Shown here: positions 25,983 to 34,173 of the stretch, piece by piece
Position numbering within the stretch: the first letter of the stretch is position 1
Layout: every line of letters begins with the position of its first letter
Assembly (NCBI GenBank): GCA_015232355.1
Contig: JADFZW010000017.1
Coordinates: 52,895-116,894, forward strand
DNA length: 64,000 nt
Source: Oligoflexia bacterium
GTDB lineage: Bacteria > Bdellovibrionota > Bacteriovoracia > Bacteriovoracales > Bacteriovoracaceae
Direction: 5' to 3'
Position numbers and translations under genes: made by a program
The notes under the pieces: model-generated
The model's database searches: none
The model's input: only the letters and a program-made list of their open reading frames with translations
Told to the model about the DNA's origin: nothing

Positions 25983-26918
25983 TTATAGATTCACATACGA
26001 TGGATATTTGAGACGTAGATGTTCTATGTAGTCGAGTTGAAATTCAGTTAGCTTGTTTAATGAACTATTTTTCAGGAAGACGATTTCACGAACAATGGTT
26101 TCAACTTCTCCAGAGGTTATTTTAAGTTCTCCAGATTCCCATCCATTTAATTTTCTTTTGAGGCAAATATATCTTTTAGTAACTGTTTCTTTAGTTGCAG
26201 TACTCTTGATGTTAGTACAATTATCAATATGTTGAGGTTCGCTAATTTTGATAAAATAATTTACCACTATATTAACTGGTCTTGTTTCTAAATCACCACC
26301 TTGAATAGCATGATTGTGTTCTCCTCTTACTTGCATAGAGTGTGAATGATCAGAACTTGATGAGTTTACTGAAATACCTGTCATCACTGGCCAAGCTCTT
26401 CCTTGTTCCACTGAAATATTTGTGCCAGGGTTGCCATTACCAGCTCCTGTTGCGAATCTATCTGTTCTACCTCCACCTGAGGTTTCAGAAACAGGATGTC
26501 CATGTCCAGGATCACTGATTCCATGAGAATGGGCCCCACTACTATCTATTGGGTGAGTATGCCCTCCTCTTGTATCTGTTGAAAACCCATTCCAAGGCAA
26601 TTTTGTTAAACTGCCTTCAATAGTTCCAATAACAGTCTCTCCGTTAGCATCTATGCCTGCACCATGATCTTTCATTCTAAAAAACTTACCTCGTCCATCG
26701 GGTACTTTAGTCATACCAGTCATTGCTCTTAGAGCATTTCCTACATCTAAATTTGTTTGACCATCCATTAGAACCCATTCGGTGCCATTGATTTTTTGGA
26801 ATTCCTTAAGAGGTAAAACCGAAACACGTATGTCTCCAACAGAGCTAGAGAAAGTATTAGAAGAAAATAGTATTGCTATTGCTGGGACAATAAGTAGTGT
26901 TTTTTTTATAAAGCTCAT
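25983..26918 (-). CDS. Exported phage tail-collar-like protein
   Basis: The 311-aa protein has a signal peptide (about 1-26) after a GGAGGT site. The centre resembles phage tail fibre/collar proteins: EWVLMDGQ, KVPDGRGKFFRMKDHG, GGHTHPIDSSGAHSHGISD, and the family end GEHNHAIQGGDLETRPVNIV followed by VNYFIKI. His-rich pairs bind metal in T4 gp12-type proteins. A 75-residue extension with two Cys follows. True virion proteins have no signal peptide, so this is a domesticated tail-like module sent to the periplasm or surface. It starts the operon with the TcA-like lipoprotein (45-bp gap) and the RHS gene, and may serve as a binding or adhesion part. Confidence 0.75.
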   Translation of the reverse strand: MSFIKKTLLIVPAIAILFSSNTFSSSVGDIRVSVLPLKEFQKINGTEWVLMDGQTNLDVGNALRAMTGMTKVPDGRGKFFRMKDHGAGIDANGETVIGTIEGSLTKLPWNGFSTDTRGGHTHPIDSSGAHSHGISDPGHGHPVSETSGGGRTDRFATGAGNGNPGTNISVEQGRAWPVMTGISVNSSSSDHSHSMQVRGEHNHAIQGGDLETRPVNIVVNYFIKISEPQHIDNCTNIKSTATKETVTKRYICLKRKLNGWESGELKITSGEVETIVREIVFLKNSSLNKLTEFQLDYIEHLRLKYPSYVNL

Positions 26919-27297
26919 GATTGAGCACCTCCGTAAAAAGTTTGTTTATGTTTATTCTGGTAACAACTACCAACTTAATTTTCTTGCAGACAAGATTGAA
27001 AAATTACATGAGAGATAATATATAATATTTGGCGTCAAATATCAACTGATACTCCTGCCAGAGGTAAAATTTACATAGTCTTAAAGACACATTGGCAGAT
27101 GAAGAAGTAAAAACTCTAGTCCATCCTAAATTCTTATTAGTGTTTTCATCAATAAATTATTCTGACTTCGTAATACTAGAGCTAGAGCTAGAGCGATTAG
27201 TTGTGATTGCTTCTATGTTCTTTATCTTGGAATTAATCGAGATGAGAGAAGGAATAAGAGAAGTTATGATTAGAAATAATTTTCCATAAATAATTTT
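26919..27297. other. Promoter region of the toxin operon
   Basis: No supported gene. It separates the tail-collar-like gene (minus) from the HGGxSTG gene pair (also minus), so it must hold the toxin operon promoter. A 65-codon frame at 27092-27289 starts with TTG and has no features. I see no clear operator. Confidence 0.4.
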
Positions 27298-27627
27298 TCA
27301 ATCAACTTCCTCTATAGTTAGTCTGCATTTTCTCATAAATTGCCTTATTTCTTTTTTAAGCATCAAGGATTCACTCGAGTAATCCCCATGCTTCCAATTG
27401 CCTTTTTTGGCCCTCTCAAGACCATCTGGAGTCTTAGGTCCAGTGCTTTTACCTCCATGCATACGACATCTGCCATTACTCATTGCAGGTGATTTACAGG
27501 AACTACCACTGGTTCTGGCATAAGCACAACACTTAGGTGCAAGCTGAAATTGCTTAGGGATTAAATTTGATAAATTGTTTCTCATTATTTCCATAGGTGC
27601 ATGGGGTAGATCCAAAATATTTTTCAC
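27298..27627 (-). CDS. HGGxSTG-motif protein
   Basis: The 109-aa protein has the conserved pattern CCAYARTSGSSCKSPAMSNG, then RCRMHGGKSTGPKTPDGLE and NWKHGDYSSES. Cys and His spacing (C-x-C ... C-x(n)-CRMHGG) suggests a small zinc-binding fold. Proteins with this motif are common in phage-like and integrative elements of Proteobacteria, but I know no proven function. The start overlaps the stop of the upstream partner gene by 4 bp, so the two form an operon. The family is sure; the role is unknown. Confidence 0.85.
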   Translation of the reverse strand: MKNILDLPHAPMEIMRNNLSNLIPKQFQLAPKCCAYARTSGSSCKSPAMSNGRCRMHGGKSTGPKTPDGLERAKKGNWKHGDYSSESLMLKKEIRQFMRKCRLTIEEVD

Positions 27628-28226
27628 TCTCCCCTCCCTACTTGATCTGGTAACGATGAGATATTACCAACTATTGCCTTGCCACCGTCATTAACAGTTA
27701 CATGCTCAACAACTATTTTCTGATTAATTTTTCCTTTTAAGCGTTCTAATCCCTCTGTTTGTTGTAGGAATAGATTCATCAATTTAACTGAGCGATTCAT
27801 ATTAATAGATCTTCCTTCGCTAGTTTGATCTGGTAGATTTGCTCTTCTGACAGACTCCATGGCCAGTTGATGAGTGATACATGTTTGTACTGCCAGCATA
27901 CACTCAAGCTCATTTTTTGGAGATATCCCAGACAAGACCACTAGAACTGCATTTAATTCACTTGCTAGTTTTTCTGTATCTGTGCCAAAGACACTTACTA
28001 ATTGATTTATAATCCAGGAATGAAAATCTGCATCTATGGTGCCAAAGGTTTTAACAAGTTTTGAATGTGTTTTGGTATTTATATTATTTGGAGTTGTTAC
28101 ATCTTTGTCATTGAAATAAATTGTATCATTGGCAAAAATTATTTTTAAAGAATCGTGGTGGTTTTTATCAGTATGCTTTTTTATTAGATTATCTTTGTTG
28201 ATATTTTGTATTTGATTGGATTCCAT
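27624..28226 (-). CDS. Conserved partner of the HGGxSTG protein
   Basis: I place the start at ATG 28226 (MESNQIQ), preceded by GAGG; the frame extends to 28307 but with little support. The 200-aa protein has a poorly ordered N-terminus and a helical core: ELECMLAVQTCITHQLAMES, then RRANLPDQTSEGRSIN, and MNLFLQQTEGLERLKGK, and a C-terminal strand region VEHVTVNDGGKAIVGNIS. This pattern recurs next to HGGxSTG genes in other integrative elements as far as I recall. No catalytic motif is visible. It probably works with its neighbour, perhaps in DNA handling, but that is only inferred. Confidence 0.7.
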   Translation of the reverse strand: MESNQIQNINKDNLIKKHTDKNHHDSLKIIFANDTIYFNDKDVTTPNNINTKTHSKLVKTFGTIDADFHSWIINQLVSVFGTDTEKLASELNAVLVVLSGISPKNELECMLAVQTCITHQLAMESVRRANLPDQTSEGRSINMNRSVKLMNLFLQQTEGLERLKGKINQKIVVEHVTVNDGGKAIVGNISSLPDQVGRGE

Positions 28227-28590
28227 GTTTGTAGTACCTCTCGTAACCATTTTGTGAGTGATTAACAACTGACATTGTATTAACAAGTATACTATTTCCA
28301 AGCTCAATCTTCAATTTCTCAATTTCATCTTCTAAAGGTGAGGAGGCATTTTTGTAATACATAACTAAATGAACAAACATCTATCTGATCTATTTTGGTT
28401 GTTGGTGTAATTAAATTAAATTAATTACTTCTGATGTATATATTCTTTGGTTGCATATATTTTGATTTTAACTCCTGTTCTTACCTCTTGAATCTTACTA
28501 TCTTTCAATGTTGGTTTTTTTATTCTCATGATATTCTTATCAAATTAGTACTGATAATTTCTACTTCAAATAAGTGAGATATATTTAACT
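28227..28590. other. Divergent AT-rich gap in element C
   Basis: This lies between the HGGxSTG pair (minus) and the HTH gene (plus) and must hold promoters for both. Two minus-strand open frames here overlap and look like shadow or extension frames. I see no repeat, RNA or operator. Confidence 0.35.
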
Positions 28591-28944
28591 ATGGCAAAAG
28601 AAAAAAGCGACTTATCCAAATCAGATCTTGAACGTATTGAAGACTTAGCATCTAAAGGTCTTTCTATATCCGAAATTGCTGCCAGCTTAGAAATGTCAAA
28701 AACCACTCTAGAACGTAGATTAAGTGATGATGGTACTATTGTTAGATTGGAGCGAGGACGGGCCAAATCACTCGAACAAGTGGCATCTACTGCCTATCAA
28801 ATGGCCACATCAGGTAATTATCCTGCGATGACAATGTTCTGGTTGAAATGTCAGGGGAAATGGCGAGAACAAGATGATAATCCAAGTGAAAGTGAAAAAT
28901 TCTTATCAAATAGTTTCCAAGCATGCTTTACCTTGAAATTATGA
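28591..28944 (+). CDS. HTH protein of the terminase small-subunit-like type
   Basis: The 117-aa protein has a helix-turn-helix (about 12-42; IEDLASKGLSISEIAASLEM, then SKTTLERRL) and the pattern ERGRAKSLEQVASTAYQMAT, PAMTMFWLKCQGKWREQD. That arrangement recurs in phage-type packaging-related or DNA-binding proteins. No large terminase, portal or capsid gene is present in the element, so a packaging role is not supported; it may act as a regulator. It stands alone on the plus strand. Confidence 0.65.
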   Translation: MAKEKSDLSKSDLERIEDLASKGLSISEIAASLEMSKTTLERRLSDDGTIVRLERGRAKSLEQVASTAYQMATSGNYPAMTMFWLKCQGKWREQDDNPSESEKFLSNSFQACFTLKL

Positions 28945-29289
28945 GCGAAAAAAATCAGCTGAGAGTTTATTCGCTTACATTGAATTACACTTAATTACTT
29001 ACTTGAAATATCTGAATCATTCCCATTTAGATAAAAACTTATCACCTAAAAAAAATAATTTTTAAAAAAATTTCTTATGCTAGTTTCTCCAAATTCAAAA
29101 ATCTCATTATGATTTATCCGCAATTCCTTAATTGTATTCACATAATTGCTTTACAAATTCTAGATAAAAAAGGATGTTTCTTGACGCAATTCGTATTTAA
29201 GAGATTTACTATTGGGTTTACTAGAGAGATTTGAGGACTAATGATTTACTATGAACAGTTAAGACTAGATTAAAAAGAAGGATAATTTC
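28945..29289. other. AT-rich gap without a gene
   Basis: No open frame, RNA signature or repeat stands out. It precedes the unknown gene at 29290, whose GAAGGA ribosome binding site lies at its right end. Confidence 0.4.
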
Positions 29290-29970
29290 ATGGAGAAACA
29301 AAGTACAGACGTGGGAAGGATTACTTTAGGGGAACTTATTAGAGAGTGGAAAATGGATGTATTCGACATTATTTTTTATGGGATAGAGGGAGAAGAAAAA
29401 ATTTTAGAGCTAGAAGGTTACTCCCATAGTTTCAAAAAGTGGTTTAGATTTAGTTCTGATTCTCTGAAAAGAGCTTACATAGCCCGACCTCATTTAATTG
29501 GATTTGCGGAATATGATGTTTTTCACGATAGGGATATATGGGGTGATCTTAAATATGATCATTCACCAAAAGCAATTATTGGAAAAATGAAACCAACAGA
29601 ACTAGCAATCAAACTAGAAGATAAAAAAGCATTTGAAGCAAAATATTTTCGTGATGGTGAGATTGCAAAACAACCGGAAAAAGATACAATTGATAGCATC
29701 CATATGGAAAACTTTGAAGTAATCAATGATTACGCCACTGTTGAATATAAACAAGCTACATATACGTTTACGACTACTCAATCTCTAGTCATAAAAATTT
29801 TACATGAATTTTCGGAAAAAGGTAAAAAATTCGTAAAACAAAAAATTATATTCGATCAAGCGAAGATTAAAACTTATGGAATGCAAATGACTTCATTGTT
29901 TAAAAATCATCCAGCTATGGGAACGCTAATTATAAGAAGTGATAGAGCTTGTTATGGTTTAAATATATAG
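29290..29970 (+). CDS. Unknown protein with C-terminal winged-helix-like domain
   Basis: The 226-aa protein starts after AAGAAGGATA. The N-terminal two thirds match nothing I know (EWKMDVFDIIFYGIEGEEKI near the start). The C-terminal 75 residues read ATVEYKQATYTFTTTQSLVI, then ILHEFSEKGKKFVKQK and SLFKNHPAMGTLIIRSD. That is the pattern of a small winged-helix domain seen in phage and element proteins (FTxTQxxVIxxLxExxxxG...FKxxxAxGTLI). It probably binds DNA or acts in the element's control circuit. It lies just upstream of the replication and integration genes, on the same strand. Confidence 0.6.
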   Translation: MEKQSTDVGRITLGELIREWKMDVFDIIFYGIEGEEKILELEGYSHSFKKWFRFSSDSLKRAYIARPHLIGFAEYDVFHDRDIWGDLKYDHSPKAIIGKMKPTELAIKLEDKKAFEAKYFRDGEIAKQPEKDTIDSIHMENFEVINDYATVEYKQATYTFTTTQSLVIKILHEFSEKGKKFVKQKIIFDQAKIKTYGMQMTSLFKNHPAMGTLIIRSDRACYGLNI

Positions 29971-30158
29971 TTCCCTATGCAGATATTTGTAATAAAAATA
30001 ATAGTTCTATAAAAAAAATACACAAAATCTTAATCATTTCCCAAGATTCACAAAAATTCCCAAACTATTCATAAATTATTCATATTGAATATTCTCAAAA
30101 ATATGTGGTTTGATAAGGATCGTATTGAGTAATCATATTGATTCAAAAAGGAGAATTT

Positions 30159-30380
30159 ATGGCTCAAAAGATACTTAGAAAAACGCAATTGTTTTCGATG
30201 GTAAATTTATCTGGCAGCACTATTGATCGTAATGAAAAGAAAGGGGAATTTCCTAGAAGGGTTCGGTTGAGTTCTAGAGCTGTGGGGTGGAACGAAGATG
30301 ATATCTTGGATTGGATACAAAAGAGAGAAAAACTAAATTTTCCATCTAATGAAACTATTAATCGTATTGAAAAACATTAG
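30159..30380 (+). CDS. AlpA-family excisionase/regulator
   Basis: The start is ATG 30159 because AAAAAGGAG is 5 bp upstream; the longer frame from 30138 lacks a site. The 73-aa product fits AlpA: KILRKTQLFSMVNLSGSTID, then EFPRRVRLSSRAVGWNEDDI and WIQKREK. AlpA proteins are MerR-like winged-helix factors that switch on integrase expression or help excision in integrative elements. It opens the plus-strand run of replication and integration genes. Confidence 0.85.
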   Translation: MAQKILRKTQLFSMVNLSGSTIDRNEKKGEFPRRVRLSSRAVGWNEDDILDWIQKREKLNFPSNETINRIEKH

Positions 30381-30475
30381 AAACTAAAGCTGGTTTCTTT
30401 AGAAAGATCGAAGCGAATAAATTACTACTTCAAAATACTTTACTCGCTCCCAGATAAATATAGTGAGCTTCAATT

Positions 30476-31117
30476 ATGTGTTATAACAAAAAAATATTCA
30501 TTGATCAAGATAGAGAGTTTGCTCAAATACCAAACATAATGATAACTGGTTTGGATATATCACCTTCGTCTTACAAAGTGGGAACATACTTAATAAGTTG
30601 CGCAGACATCTTCCATCCTTCTGTAAACACTATTATCAAGAGGATTAACCTCTCTCAGCCAACTGTCAAAAATGGATTGAAAGAGCTTGTTGAAAAACAG
30701 GTTATTAGATGTGATCCTTGGCCTTTGAAACGAGGTAGAAAATCCTACATTACATTTCTTCCAATCAATGAATGGATAGTAACTATTAAAAAAACTTCAA
30801 TAGTTGAAAGTAACAACTATCAAAAAGATTTCGATACTACTAATGAAGAAAGTTCAACAGTACTATCAAAAAATTTTGAACATATAAAACAAAAGAAAAA
30901 CAAAACATTAAAAGACACAGATTCTTCTAATAGAAGTTTGGATAAAGACTTGATCATTAAAGCAGTATTTGAATTTCCAACTTCAATACCACTACCGAAG
31001 GATTTTTTAACGACTCTAGGTAAGGAAAATCTTGATTGGATCAATAGCAATGGCGGAGTGACTAGGTTAGCTAACTTAAATAGAGGTGAATTACTTAAAA
31101 AATTAAATTTATATTAA
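30476..31117 (+). CDS. HTH replication-type protein upstream of DnaB
   Basis: The 213-aa protein has an N-terminal winged-helix region (about 20-105) with SSYKVGTYLISCADIFHPSV, then INLSQPTVKNGLKELVEKQV and KRGRKSYITFL. This resembles the helix_turn_helix_36/phage O-type DNA-binding domain. The middle is disordered and Lys/Ser-rich. The C-terminus (about 165-210; LPKDFLTTLGKENLDWINSN) looks like a small conserved tail. The next gene, 21 bp downstream, is a DnaB-type helicase, so an initiator or helicase-loading role is likely by analogy with phage O and P genes. Confidence 0.6.
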   Translation: MCYNKKIFIDQDREFAQIPNIMITGLDISPSSYKVGTYLISCADIFHPSVNTIIKRINLSQPTVKNGLKELVEKQVIRCDPWPLKRGRKSYITFLPINEWIVTIKKTSIVESNNYQKDFDTTNEESSTVLSKNFEHIKQKKNKTLKDTDSSNRSLDKDLIIKAVFEFPTSIPLPKDFLTTLGKENLDWINSNGGVTRLANLNRGELLKKLNLY

Positions 31118-31138
31118 CATCAAAAAGGAGGTAATTGT

Positions 31139-32473
31139 ATGTTTTTAAAACAAAGAAATGAAGTTGAATCGGGGTTATTATACTGCTTATTAACGGATAA
31201 TGAATCCTATAAAGAGATTAAGAATTACAATCTAAAAGAAACGGATTTTACTAGGAGAAGCAATCAAATACTATTTAAAGCAATATTGCGCTTAATAGAT
31301 AAAGAAATGCAAGTTGATTATTCAATTATTATTACTCATTTAACAAATACAGGGGAACTTGAATTGTTAGGAGATGGTGAAGATAACAGAGGTACTCAAT
31401 ATATTAACAACCTGTTTGGTGAATTTGTGACAAGTGCTAATGTTAGAGAGTATGCGCGAATGATTAAAGATGCATCAACAAAGAGAGAGTTTATAACGTT
31501 AAATCACTCAATGAACAGAAAAGCTGAGTTAGAAGAAGAAGATATTGCTAAACTTATTTCAACTCATAAAGAAGACATTTCAAAACTATTACGTCAAGAA
31601 ACCTCATTAAAAACAAAAACCTTGGGTGCATACATTCCACTAATACTCAATGACATATCAAACGGGGAGAATGATGCCATCGAAACAGGATTCTATCATT
31701 TAGACAAACACTTAGGTGGAGGCATACGCCGAGGTGAATTTGTGATCATTGCTGCTAGACCAGGAATGGGCAAGACCTCTCTGGCATTAAATATAGCTAT
31801 AAATGTATCGGAAAAATACAAAAATTCAGTTCTATTTATCTCACTTGAGATGTCAGCCAATGAGATAGTCAAAAAATATTTGAGTTCACAATGTTCAATA
31901 GATCACAAATCCATTGTTTCAAAACAATTACAGAGTACAGATGTTTCAAAAATTGCACAGATACAAAACAAAGAGAGTAACAATTCATTTTGGATTGATG
32001 ATACAGGAGGGTTATTAATCACTGATATAAAAAGAATATGTCGAACGTTATCTTATCATTCGGAGTTGTCTCTAATCGTAATAGATTACATTCAGTTGAT
32101 TAGCTCAAGTTCGAAGACAAATAATAGAGAGCAGGTCGTGTCAGAAATATCGAGAGAGTTAAAAGCATTGGCCAAAGAATTGCTCTGTCCAGTAATTGCA
32201 CTTTCTCAACTAAACAGATCAGTAGAATCAAGAGAAAATAAAAGACCCTCTTGTTCTGAGTTAAGAGAATCAGGATCATTGGAGCAAGATGCTGACAAAG
32301 TTTTTCTTATATATCGTGAGGATTTTTACAACTTGAATGAGCCAAAGGTTAAAGGCAAAACCGAAATAATAATAGGAAAGAATCGTAACGGAGAAAATGG
32401 GTGTGTAATGTTAAAATGGGAAAGTAGATTTACCACCTTTAAAGATGCGGATGACTTCGACTGGAATATATAA
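31139..32473 (+). CDS. DnaB-type replicative helicase of the element
   Basis: The 444-aa protein follows a strong AAGGAGGT site. It has the DnaB N-terminal domain (about 5-105) and the RecA-like helicase domain (about 175-440). Walker A is ARPGMGKTSLALNIA (about 203-217), and LIVIDYIQLISS is Walker B. SQLNRSVESRENKRPSCSEL and RESGSLEQDADKVFLIYRED are the family's C-terminal boxes. It unwinds DNA ahead of the replication fork as a hexamer. A second helicase copy next to an initiator-like gene suggests the excised element can replicate itself. Confidence 0.9.
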   Translation: MFLKQRNEVESGLLYCLLTDNESYKEIKNYNLKETDFTRRSNQILFKAILRLIDKEMQVDYSIIITHLTNTGELELLGDGEDNRGTQYINNLFGEFVTSANVREYARMIKDASTKREFITLNHSMNRKAELEEEDIAKLISTHKEDISKLLRQETSLKTKTLGAYIPLILNDISNGENDAIETGFYHLDKHLGGGIRRGEFVIIAARPGMGKTSLALNIAINVSEKYKNSVLFISLEMSANEIVKKYLSSQCSIDHKSIVSKQLQSTDVSKIAQIQNKESNNSFWIDDTGGLLITDIKRICRTLSYHSELSLIVIDYIQLISSSSKTNNREQVVSEISRELKALAKELLCPVIALSQLNRSVESRENKRPSCSELRESGSLEQDADKVFLIYREDFYNLNEPKVKGKTEIIIGKNRNGENGCVMLKWESRFTTFKDADDFDWNI

Positions 32474-32503
32474 TTCGTTATTACTTTTAAAGGATAAAGT
32501 AGC

Positions 32504-32749
32504 ATGATGAAATTTAAAAATACAATTGATGTTAACAATTCACAATCGATAGCATATAACGACCAAACAAATCGGTTCTTTAACAATAGAATATGGCGAA
32601 TAAAAGATGTTGCAGGTTATTTAGGAGTGTCTGCTGGGCACGTTTATAACCTGACTTCAACGATGAGAATACCACATAGAAAAAAAGGTAAGCTGTTGTA
32701 TTTCATTCCCTCTGAAATCAATGATTGGATTAACGAAGGAAACCTATAA
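32504..32749 (+). CDS. Excisionase-like HTH protein
   Basis: The 81-aa protein has one MerR/excisionase-type helix-turn-helix near its centre: WRIKDVAGYLGVSAGHVYNL, then RIPHRKKGKLLYFIPSEI and WINEGNL. This is the HTH_17/AlpA-like pattern used by excisionases. Two adjacent ATG codons (32504, 32507) follow AAAGGATAAAG. The stop TAA overlaps the integrase ATG by one base (TAATG), so the two are co-translated, as often seen for xis-int pairs. It may set the direction of recombination. Confidence 0.8.
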   Translation: MMKFKNTIDVNNSQSIAYNDQTNRFFNNRIWRIKDVAGYLGVSAGHVYNLTSTMRIPHRKKGKLLYFIPSEINDWINEGNL

Positions 32750-34071
32750 TGAAAATGAAACAAACAGCAAACCACAATAAGAGATTTATAACTTTAAAAA
32801 GTCATCATGGCATCAGGAAAGATTTAGTAGCTAATAGTTACGTGGCCACCAAAAGTATTAAAGGGAAAAGATACTCTCAGAGCTTTGAACGATTACCAGA
32901 CGCTATCCACTGGAAAAATACGTTCGTTCCAGTGATTAGTACTGTTACGGCGGAATCAAAAATTGCGAACACAAATGCAAGCAAGGCAATCTTCCCTCCT
33001 CAAAGCCCACATACCTCAACCAGCAATGAACTTAACGGTACAAACAAGAGTTACACTCTAGGCGATGTGTGGGAATTATACAAAAAACAATACCTCCCTC
33101 AACTAGAACGTGCCACTACTGAAACCAAATTAATATGGTGTAAATTTTTTGAACCTCTATTTCATGTACCAATGGTTCATTTAAATTCAAACGTGCTAGA
33201 TGTTCACATGGTAGAGCAAGTAGAATTGGCCAAGATTAATGAGAGTAAAAGGCATAATTTCAAAAACCCGCTCTCTGAGATGAAAGCATTACTTAATTGG
33301 TACCACGAGAACTACGATGCGAGATTTGTTAATCCTATTCTACGACGACACTACACAATGGGTATCATGAGAAAGGTTGAACCAAAAAATAAAAAGATGT
33401 TACCGAATGAAATTATGCAGTTTTTCAGTGAGCTATCACCCTTCTTTAGAGATTTTGCTACCATACAATTTTACTCAGCATCTAGAGTACATGAAATCGC
33501 AGGACTGCAAACCTTCAATATTAACCTTGTAGATCGATGGTTTCTAATTAAGCACGTAGTAGTGTGGGATAAGAGTAAACGCTTCCTAGAGCTAAAACCG
33601 TACCCAAAGAATGGTATCGCAAGATACTGTCACATGAATCCAATATTGGAAGAGATAATTAGGATAAAGCTTGCTGATGTACCAACAGGATGTAACTATC
33701 TTTTTCACATCGAGGGCAAACCACTATGTTATCGTAAAATTCAATACGAATACGATAAAGCATTAAAGAAATGCGGTCTAGGTGATAAGTATAGTGGCAC
33801 ACACATCATGAGACACTCTATGGCCACGTTAACTAGAAGAGTGACAGGAAGTTTAGATGCTACACAAGCGGTAACTGGTCACAGAGATCAAAAATTAGTT
33901 CAACACTATGCTGATTTACCGAGCGAAACACAGGCAAATGCGGTTGTGAGTGTTGAGCAATTCATGGTGAAATATCAAGAAAGAGAAAACGAGAAGAGAA
34001 ATTCCTCCGCTGCTAAAGCGGCCAATCAAAGTGCTGATCAAATTGTCGATATCGATGTTTATGCAAGATAG
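32749..34071 (+). CDS. Tyrosine-family integrase at tRNA-Ser
   Basis: The 440-aa phage-type integrase has an N-terminal arm-binding part, a core-binding domain (about 110-200) and a catalytic domain with R246 (SASRVHEIAGLQ), H352/R355 (HIMRHSMAT), H378 (TGHRD) and Y387 (QHYADL). All active-site residues are present. It ends 79 bp before the 23-bp att sequence that covers the 3' end of tRNA-Ser(GGA), the usual arrangement for tRNA integrases. I infer it moves the segment 13732-34151. A Ser/Ala/Asn-rich tail of about 40 residues follows the catalytic Tyr. Confidence 0.93.
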   Translation: MKMKQTANHNKRFITLKSHHGIRKDLVANSYVATKSIKGKRYSQSFERLPDAIHWKNTFVPVISTVTAESKIANTNASKAIFPPQSPHTSTSNELNGTNKSYTLGDVWELYKKQYLPQLERATTETKLIWCKFFEPLFHVPMVHLNSNVLDVHMVEQVELAKINESKRHNFKNPLSEMKALLNWYHENYDARFVNPILRRHYTMGIMRKVEPKNKKMLPNEIMQFFSELSPFFRDFATIQFYSASRVHEIAGLQTFNINLVDRWFLIKHVVVWDKSKRFLELKPYPKNGIARYCHMNPILEEIIRIKLADVPTGCNYLFHIEGKPLCYRKIQYEYDKALKKCGLGDKYSGTHIMRHSMATLTRRVTGSLDATQAVTGHRDQKLVQHYADLPSETQANAVVSVEQFMVKYQERENEKRNSSAAKAANQSADQIVDIDVYAR

Positions 34072-34080
34072 AAAATCGAA

Positions 34081-34104
34081 GTGCGTGCGAACAAACGCGA
34101 ACAA
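34081..34104. repeat. Arm-type motif near the right end of element C
   Basis: GTGCGTGCGAACAAACGCGA plus ACAA matches 13865-13889 near the left end in the same orientation, with one base fewer in the spacer. It lies between the integrase stop and the att site. Binding by the integrase is the likely reason. Confidence 0.55.
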
Positions 34105-34150
34105 AAAAATTTTTTACAGAATAAGTGTTATGATTCTAATGACTTAAAAT

Positions 34151-34173
34151 AAAATGGCGGAGAACATGGGATT
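34151..34173. repeat. att copy 3: integration site in tRNA-Ser
   Basis: These 23 bp include the CCA end, discriminator and acceptor 3' strand of the tRNA. They recur at 1101 and (22 bp) at 13732. The intact tRNA lies on this side, so this copy is the attR/attB-derived one. Confidence 0.85.

Noticed and set aside
27092..27289. 65-codon plus-strand frame upstream of the HGGxSTG gene
   Set aside because: TTG start, no site, no recognisable features; counted as intergenic.
25983..28944. Prophage with tail and packaging genes
   Set aside because: The tail-collar-like protein has a signal peptide, and no capsid, portal, large terminase or lysis genes are found, so the region is not a prophage as it stands.
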